From the NCBI RefSeq assembly GCF_003143955.1, contig NZ_QFVS01000001.1, forward strand, positions 140,292 to 204,291: a stretch of DNA of 64,000 bases, given 5' to 3'. This DNA is from Kurthia zopfii (GTDB lineage Bacteria > Bacillota > Bacilli > Bacillales_A > Planococcaceae). Of the stretch, positions 58,592 to 64,000 are shown in pieces. How positions within the stretch are numbered: position 1 is the first letter of the stretch; each line of letters starts with the position of its first letter. The notes under the pieces were generated by a model. It was not told where the DNA came from and did not search any database. It saw only the letters and a program-made list of their open reading frames with translations. The translations under genes were made by a program, and so were the position numbers.

Positions 58592-59284
58592 ATGAATGCC
58601 CAAAGATTATCGAAAAGATTAGAAAAAGTAGCTTCATTTGTACCAGAGGGTGCAGTTGTAGCAGATATAGGTTCAGATCATGCATACTTGCCATGCTATT
58701 TGGTGAATAAAGGGATTGTAGACAAAGCAATTGCAGGTGAGGTTGTAAAAGGACCATATGAATCAGCATGTAACGAAGTGAAAAAAGAAAAACTTCAAAA
58801 TCAAATCGAAGTAAGATTTGCGGATGGAATGGAAGCAATTTCTGCAGAAGATGGTGTAACAGCAGTAACGATCGCAGGAATGGGTGGACCATTAATCGCA
58901 AGTATTTTAAATAAAGATTTATCGAGATTAGAAACGGTCGAACGATTGATTTTACAACCGAATATCCATGCGATTTCAATTCGCCAATGGGCTAAAGTGA
59001 ATGGCTGGAAAATTGTCGATGAAGCCATCTTAATGGAAGATGACAAAATCTATGAAATAATTGTATTAGAACGTGGAGAAGAACAACTTTCAGAAGCGGA
59101 ATTATTAATGGGGCCGTTTTTATTGAAGGAAAAAAATGAAGTGTTCGTTCAAAAGTGGCTTGGAGAAATTAAGCAATGGCAATTCATTTTAGAATCGGTG
59201 AAAGCTGTCATGCAAACAGAGCCAATTAAAGAGAAGATTATTGAAACAAACGCGAAAATCCAGTTAGTTGAGGAGGTTTTATAG
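58592..59284 (+). CDS. trmK: tRNA (adenine(22)-N1)-methyltransferase
   Basis: TrmK (230 residues, YqfN) makes m1A22 in tRNA. The SAM site is VADIGSDHAYLPCYLV, followed by AIAGEVVKGP and the catalytic-site segment TVTIAGMGGPLI. A C-terminal coiled-coil region completes the protein. Start ATG 58592 follows AGGGAGGGC. The stop directly abuts yqfO. Confidence 0.95.
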   Translation: MNAQRLSKRLEKVASFVPEGAVVADIGSDHAYLPCYLVNKGIVDKAIAGEVVKGPYESACNEVKKEKLQNQIEVRFADGMEAISAEDGVTAVTIAGMGGPLIASILNKDLSRLETVERLILQPNIHAISIRQWAKVNGWKIVDEAILMEDDKIYEIIVLERGEEQLSEAELLMGPFLLKEKNEVFVQKWLGEIKQWQFILESVKAVMQTEPIKEKIIETNAKIQLVEEVL

Positions 59285-60406
59285 TTGAAACATTCGAATG
59301 GTCAAACGATTATTCAAATTTTCGAATCTTGGTCACCGAAGAAATTAGTAGCAATGGAAAATGATCCAATAGGGCTTGCGATTGGTACACTTAATAAAGA
59401 TGTTTCTAAAGTTTTAGTTACTTTAGATGTGAATGATGCAGTTGTGGATGAAGCAATCGAAAAAGGTTGTCAGTTGATTATTGCGCATCACCCACCAATT
59501 TTCCGTAAACTACCGAATTTAAGAACGGATACACCTCAAGGTCAATTATTTGAGAAATGCATTAAGAATGATCTTGCAGTTTATGCGGCACATACGAATT
59601 TAGATGTTGCGACAGGTGGCGTCAATGATCTACTTGCAGAAGCATTGCAATTAAATGATTGTGAAGTACTTGTACCAACTTATTCTGAAAAATTATATAA
59701 ATTAGCTGTTTTTGTACCAACTTCGCATGTTGAAAAACTTCGCACAGCGTTTGCACAAGTAGGCGCGGGCAAATTAGGGACATATGATAGTTGTAGCTTC
59801 CAAACAACCGGAGAAGGCATGTACAGAGCGTTAGAAGGTGCGAATCCATTCGTAGGTAATGTAAATGAACTTCATCGTGAAGAAGAAGTGAAACTAGAAG
59901 TAGTCGTACCAGAGTCGGAGAAGAAAAAAGTAATTCGTACAATGCTTAAAAATCACCCTTATGAAGAAGTAGCATATGATTTAATAACACTTGATAATGA
60001 ATCAAAACCATTAGGTCTAGGTAGAATTGGCAAACTTGAAGAAGAAATGACACTTGAACAATTTGCTCAACATGTTAAAAAAACGCTTCAAGTTCCACAA
60101 GTTCGAGTAGTCGGTGCTTTAAATTCTACTATTCATAAAGTGGCTGTTCTTGGTGGCGATGGGAATAAATATATCGGTGCAGCGAAATATGCTGGGGCAG
60201 ATGTGTTTGTAACGGGCGATCTATATTTCCATGTTGCGCAAGATGCGGAAACGATGGGATTATCAATTGTAGATCCAGGGCATCATGTCGAAAGCGTTAT
60301 GAAAAAAGGTGTAGCAGTTAAAATGACGCAGCTATGCGAAGAACAGAAAGTAAATTGTGAGTTCATCATAAGCGAACTTTCAACAGAACCATTTACATTT
60401 GTATAA
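59285..60406 (+). CDS. yqfO: Nif3-like dinuclear metal-centre protein YqfO
   Basis: A 373-residue NIF3/DUF34 protein: the metal ligands are in AHHPPIF, the THTN-like AHTNLD and the C-terminal DPGHHVES. The long form contains an inserted PII/CutA-like domain (about 135-235, including YDSCSFQTTGEGMY), as in B. subtilis. The start is TTG 59285, directly after the trmK stop, with GAGGAGG upstream. Its cellular role is not settled. Confidence 0.94.
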   Translation: MKHSNGQTIIQIFESWSPKKLVAMENDPIGLAIGTLNKDVSKVLVTLDVNDAVVDEAIEKGCQLIIAHHPPIFRKLPNLRTDTPQGQLFEKCIKNDLAVYAAHTNLDVATGGVNDLLAEALQLNDCEVLVPTYSEKLYKLAVFVPTSHVEKLRTAFAQVGAGKLGTYDSCSFQTTGEGMYRALEGANPFVGNVNELHREEEVKLEVVVPESEKKKVIRTMLKNHPYEEVAYDLITLDNESKPLGLGRIGKLEEEMTLEQFAQHVKKTLQVPQVRVVGALNSTIHKVAVLGGDGNKYIGAAKYAGADVFVTGDLYFHVAQDAETMGLSIVDPGHHVESVMKKGVAVKMTQLCEEQKVNCEFIISELSTEPFTFV

Positions 60407-60408
60407 GT

Positions 60409-60442
60409 AAAAAGATCAGTCCGCAATGGACTGATCTTTTTT
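60409..60442. terminator. Bidirectional terminator between yqfO and ispH
   Basis: AAAAGATCAGTCC pairs with GGACTGATCTTTT around GCAAT; T-runs occur on both strands. Confidence 0.85.
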
Positions 60443-61409
60443 AGTAAGGTTCGATACGTGTAACAGGTTTTGGTTCTTTGATCTTTGGTAAGATTTTATC
60501 AATTGTGACAGAACGAGTTAAATGATGCGTCTCAACATCGTTTGGATCATATTGATCAAGGAATCGAATGACTTCTTTAACAATTGGCGTTGGCGTAGAA
60601 GCACCAGCAGTAACGCCGACTGTTTGGATGCCTTCCAACCATTCAAGTTTTAATTCAGATAAATCAGAGATACGGTAAGATTTCGTATTTGCGATTTCTT
60701 CAGATACTTGCGTTAAGCGGTTAGAGTTATTACTTTTTGGATCGCCAACGACAATTAATAGTTCAGCTTGGTCAGCTTGTTTAGCAACAGCCTCTTGTCG
60801 AACTTGAGTCGCAAGACAAATCTCTTCATGCACTTCAATATGTGGATATTTTAATTTTAATGCTTCCATTAAAGAGTGAACATCCCATTGTGACATCGTT
60901 GTTTGATTCGTCACGAGTAATTTTTCAGTCGTGATATTCAACGCTTCAACGTCTGGGATATGCTGAACTAAATGAACATGATCAGGTGCTACACCAATAG
61001 CACCTTCTGGTTCAGGGTGACCTTTTTTACCGATGTAAATAATGTCATAACCTTCTTTAGTTTTTTCTTCAATTAAAGTATGTGTCACTGTCACATCAGG
61101 GCAAGTAGCATCGATTGATACTAAACCTTTGCGACGCGCTAACTCACGTACTTCAGGTGAAACACCATGAGCGGTGAAAATAACGGTACCCGATTCCACT
61201 TGTTCTAAAATTTCTAATCGGTTCGATCCATCTAATGTAATAATTCCTTCAGCTTCGAAGGCGTCAGTTACATGTTTATTATGAACAATCATTCCTAAAA
61301 TAAAGATAGGACGAGGTAATGTTTTATCTAATGCAGCGTTTCGAGCAATAACCATTGCATCGACAACTCCGTAACAATATCCACGAGGGGTAATTTTTAC
61401 AACTTTCAT
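60441..61409 (-). CDS. ispH: 4-hydroxy-3-methylbut-2-enyl diphosphate reductase
   Basis: IspH (322 residues) makes IPP and DMAPP at the end of the MEP isoprenoid pathway. Three iron-sulfur cysteines are visible in RGYCYGV, DATCPDV and EEICLAT; histidines and the catalytic glutamate appear in HNKHV, TAHGV and HPE. ATG 61409 follows AAAGGAGTTC. Orientation and place next to yqfO are as in B. subtilis, although yqfQ is not seen between ispH and cshB. Confidence 0.97.
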   Translation of the reverse strand: MKVVKITPRGYCYGVVDAMVIARNAALDKTLPRPIFILGMIVHNKHVTDAFEAEGIITLDGSNRLEILEQVESGTVIFTAHGVSPEVRELARRKGLVSIDATCPDVTVTHTLIEEKTKEGYDIIYIGKKGHPEPEGAIGVAPDHVHLVQHIPDVEALNITTEKLLVTNQTTMSQWDVHSLMEALKLKYPHIEVHEEICLATQVRQEAVAKQADQAELLIVVGDPKSNNSNRLTQVSEEIANTKSYRISDLSELKLEWLEGIQTVGVTAGASTPTPIVKEVIRFLDQYDPNDVETHHLTRSVTIDKILPKIKEPKPVTRIEPY

Positions 61410-61603
61410 TCTAACGAACTCCTTTCAATACACAGTATCTACATTATAAACGAGGTAGCATACTTATACAATTGAACGACTCAGAAACAAAAAAGTTCTT
61501 TAAAAACATTTGACATGGACTAAATTGTTTCGGTATGATAACGAAATGTGCTACTTGAACGGGAATCATGTTACAATGTAGAAAGCAAGTGAGGAGTGAC
61601 GAA

Positions 61604-62917
61604 ATGTCAAAATATACAGATTATAATTTTCAGCCGTTTCTAAGAGACGCGATTGAGAAATTAGGTTTTACAGAACCAACTCAAATTCAAAAAGAAATGA
61701 TCCCTTTAATTCAAAAAGGGAAAAGTGCCATTGGCCAATCACACACGGGTACAGGGAAAACACATAGTTTCCTTATTCCAATCGTAGAAAGAATTCGTCA
61801 AGATAAAGAGGAAGTACAAACAGTAATCGCTGTACCTACTCGCGAATTAGCGCAACAAATCTTCGGTGAATTAGCTAAGTTAATTGAAGGTTCAAATATC
61901 CAAACAAAATTATTTATCGGTGGTACGGATAAACAACGTTCAATTGATAAATTAAAAACACAACCACAAATTGTTGTAGGTACACCGGGTCGCCTGCGCG
62001 ATTTAGTAAATGAACAAGCTTTATTAGTTCATACTGCACAAGTTCTTGTAGTGGATGAAGCGGATTTAGCATTCGACATGGGCTTCATTGAAGACATCGA
62101 TCAATTCGCATCACAAATGGGCGACAACCTAGAAATGTACGTATTCTCAGCTACTGTACCAGAAAGCTTACAACCATTTTTACGTAAGTACATGGCTTCT
62201 CCAGTGCATGTACAAATGAATGATAAGCGTCCAGTTGCGGAAAACTTAGATTTCTACTTAGTACCAACAAGAAGTCAGTCTAAAAATGAAAAATTACTAG
62301 AAGTAATCAAGTCAATTAATCCGTATTTATCAATTATCTTTGTTAACACACGTAAACAAGCGGATTATGTAGCGAACTTCTTAGCGAATAATGGCGTTAA
62401 AGCGGGTCGTATTCATGGTGATTTAACACCACGTGACCGTAAACGTATGATGAAACAAATTCGTGAACTTGAATTCCAATATATCGTAGCGACTGATTTA
62501 GCAGCACGTGGTATCGATATTCCAGGGATTTCACATGTCATTAACTATGAATTACCACAAGATCTTGAATTCTTTATTCACCGTGTAGGTCGTACTGCGC
62601 GTGCAGGTAATAAAGGTCAAGCCATTACAATTTTCGAACCTTCAGAAGAAGATGCAATCGCTCGAATTGAAAAAATGGATATTTCTTTTGTCATGAAAGA
62701 TATTAAAAACAATGAATTAGTAGATATGAAAGATCGTCACACGCGTCAAAAACGTGATGGAGCTAAAAAAGAAGACGACATCGATCGGATCGCTAAATCA
62801 AAAGTCCGTAAACCGAAGAAAGTTAAGCCAGGTTACAAACGTAATATGCGTTGGGAAATGGACAAAATCAAGAAGAAAGAACGCCGTAAACGCGCTCGTT
62901 CTAGAACGAAAAACTAA
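61604..62917 (+). CDS. cshB: DEAD-box RNA helicase CshB
   Basis: A 437-residue RNA helicase involved in cold growth and ribosome assembly. The Q motif (FTEPTQIQ), motif I SHTGTGKT, motif II VDEAD, motif III SAT and motif VI HRVGRTARAG are in order. The C-terminus is highly basic (KKKERRKRARSRTKN). I chose ATG 61604 after GAGGAGTGA; the upstream ATG 61568 lacks a ribosome site. nfo follows by 21 bases. Confidence 0.93.
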   Translation: MSKYTDYNFQPFLRDAIEKLGFTEPTQIQKEMIPLIQKGKSAIGQSHTGTGKTHSFLIPIVERIRQDKEEVQTVIAVPTRELAQQIFGELAKLIEGSNIQTKLFIGGTDKQRSIDKLKTQPQIVVGTPGRLRDLVNEQALLVHTAQVLVVDEADLAFDMGFIEDIDQFASQMGDNLEMYVFSATVPESLQPFLRKYMASPVHVQMNDKRPVAENLDFYLVPTRSQSKNEKLLEVIKSINPYLSIIFVNTRKQADYVANFLANNGVKAGRIHGDLTPRDRKRMMKQIRELEFQYIVATDLAARGIDIPGISHVINYELPQDLEFFIHRVGRTARAGNKGQAITIFEPSEEDAIARIEKMDISFVMKDIKNNELVDMKDRHTRQKRDGAKKEDDIDRIAKSKVRKPKKVKPGYKRNMRWEMDKIKKKERRKRARSRTKN

Positions 62918-62938
62918 TATTTTACTGGAGGTCTGAAG

Positions 62939-63829
62939 ATGTTATTAGGATCACATGTGTCAATGAGTGGTAAAAAAATGTTGTTAGGCTCTAGTGAAGA
63001 AGCTGCTTCTTATGGAGCAACTACAATGATGGTTTACACTGGTGCGCCTCAAAATACGCGCCGTAAGCCACTTGAAGAGTTAAATATTGAAGCGGGTAAA
63101 GCTCATATGGAAGCAAACGGCATCTCTAATTTAGTCGTTCATGCGCCGTATATTATTAATATTGCGAATACAATCAAACCAGAAGTATTTGGTCTAGGTG
63201 TTGAATTTCTTCAAAAGGAAATTGAACGAACTGCCGCTTTAGGCGCTAACCAAATCGTTCTTCACCCAGGCGCTCATGTAGGTGCTGGACCAGAAGCTGG
63301 TATTGCTAAAATTATTGAAGGTTTGAATGAAGTGTTATCTGTAGATGCGCCTGTTCAAATTGCTTTAGAAACAATGGCTGGCAAAGGTTCTGAATGTGGA
63401 CGTACATTTGAAGAATTAGCGATGATTTTTGATGGCGTTAAAAATAACGATCGTCTATCGGTATGTTTCGATACTTGTCATACACATGATGCTGGTTATG
63501 ATCTAATCAATGATTTAGATGGTGTACTAGCACAATTTGACCATTATGTTGGGTTGAAAAATATTAAGGTCCTTCATATTAATGATAGTAAAAATCCAAT
63601 TGGCGCTCACAAAGACCGACATGAAAATATCGGCTTTGGTCATATCGGATTCAAAACATTAAATGAAATTGTTCATCACGAAGCATTCGTAAATGTTCCG
63701 AAAATTTTAGAAACACCGTGGGTAGGTTTAGATAAGAAAAAATCTAAAGCGCCATATAAGTTCGAAATTGAGCAATTACGAAATGGTGTATTCTCTGAAT
63801 CACCGATCGCTGAAATGAAAGAACAGTAA
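62939..63829 (+). CDS. nfo: Deoxyribonuclease IV (endonuclease IV)
   Basis: Nfo (296 residues) cuts DNA at abasic sites during base excision repair. It is an AP endonuclease family 2 TIM barrel: [13 protein letters not shown] at the start, [34 protein letters not shown] and [20 protein letters not shown] supply the zinc ligands. Start ATG 62939 follows TGGAGGTC. The order cshB-nfo matches yqfR-yqfS of B. subtilis. Confidence 0.97.
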   Translation: MLLGSHVSMSGKKMLLGSSEEAASYGATTMMVYTGAPQNTRRKPLEELNIEAGKAHMEANGISNLVVHAPYIINIANTIKPEVFGLGVEFLQKEIERTAALGANQIVLHPGAHVGAGPEAGIAKIIEGLNEVLSVDAPVQIALETMAGKGSECGRTFEELAMIFDGVKNNDRLSVCFDTCHTHDAGYDLINDLDGVLAQFDHYVGLKNIKVLHINDSKNPIGAHKDRHENIGFGHIGFKTLNEIVHHEAFVNVPKILETPWVGLDKKKSKAPYKFEIEQLRNGVFSESPIAEMKEQ

Positions 63830-63833
63830 ATAG

Positions 63834-63871
63834 AACCACTTAGAATTGTCATTATTCTGAGTGGTTTTTTT
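63834..63871 (+). terminator. Terminator after nfo
   Basis: AACCACTTAGAAT pairs with ATTCTGAGTGGTT (one G-U), then TTTTT. The ISL3-family end follows within three bases, repeating the terminator-adjacent insertion seen at 53187. Confidence 0.85.
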
Positions 63872-63873
63872 GT

Positions 63874-64000
63874 GGCTCTTTGTCAAATAACGTTGGTGAG
63901 AGTTTTCAATTGAATAAAAATCGATTGGTTTGAGCGAGATCACGTTTCATTTATGAAGCGTGGCTCGCTCTTTTTAAATGGAAATGTAAGTAGATTCGAT
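63874..64000 (+). mobile_element. Left end of an ISL3-family insertion sequence (cut by the window)
   Basis: GGCTCTTTGTCAAATAACG is a typical ISL3-family terminal repeat and matches the left end of the miniature element at 53187 (AAATAACGTTGGTGA is shared exactly). A hairpin GAGCGAG/CTCGCTC (63938-63972 region) lies in the leader, at the same relative place as the hairpin of the 53187 element. The transposase start is not yet reached at base 64000. Confidence 0.7.

Overview
The window is an A+T-rich stretch of a Firmicutes (Bacillales) chromosome. Gene order follows the B. subtilis blocks yrrO-udk-greA-yrrS-mtnN, yqeG-yqeH-aroE-yqeI-nadD-yqeK-rsfS-yqeM-comEABC-yqzM-holA-rpsT-lepA-hemW-hrcA-grpE-dnaK-dnaJ-prmA-rsmE-mtaB, rpsU...floA-phoH-pgpH-ybeY-dgkA-cdd-era-recO and ccpN-ppsR-dnaG-sigA-cccA-trmK-yqfO-ispH-cshB-nfo. 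The sporulation genes that interrupt these blocks in spore formers (gpr and spoIIP between rpsT and lepA; yqfC and yqfD before phoH) are absent. With the base composition this suggests a non-sporulating Planococcaceae such as Kurthia or Caryophanon. The genus is an inference.

Layout: 1-3280 tRNA wobble modification (yrrO end), uridine kinase, GreA, YrrS and MTA/SAH nucleosidase. 3430-4838 divergent phosphatidylserine synthase and decarboxylase. 4886-15630 ribosome assembly and NAD/shikimate genes, then the competence DNA-uptake operon comEA-EB-EC, DNA polymerase III delta and S20. 15923-27691 LepA, HemW and the class I heat-shock operon, controlled by a perfect CIRCE operator, running on into PrmA, RsmE and MtaB. 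27921-31977 a Na+/amino-acid symporter, an SDR oxidoreductase, a cell-wall amidase and DeoC. 32091-43792 S21, a UbiB-like kinase, NfeD/flotillin, PhoH, the c-di-AMP phosphodiesterase PgpH, YbeY, DgkA, Cdd, Era and RecO. 43888-48285 an accessory island with a secreted CAP protein, an unknown protein, tandem structured elements and a T-box-controlled glycyl-tRNA synthetase in reverse orientation. 48355-53100 CcpN, PpsR, primase and the housekeeping sigma factor. 53187-57945 a mobile-element-scarred zone: a miniature ISL3-family remnant, a beheaded histidine kinase, an intact IS256-family element and a beheaded response regulator. 58100-63829 cytochrome c550, TrmK, YqfO, IspH, CshB and Nfo. The last 127 bases begin another ISL3-family element.

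Most of the window is ordinary core chromosome. The parts I find most unusual are: (i) tandem ~123-bp elements with compensating stem changes beside glyS; (ii) three Spo0A-box-like sites, two forming a perfect 27-bp palindrome, ahead of a 55-residue coiled-coil protein in a lineage that seems to have lost sporulation genes; (iii) a structured dnaK-dnaJ spacer; (iv) comEC apparently lacking a usual start codon; and (v) the IS-made junction of two broken signalling genes between sigA and cccA.
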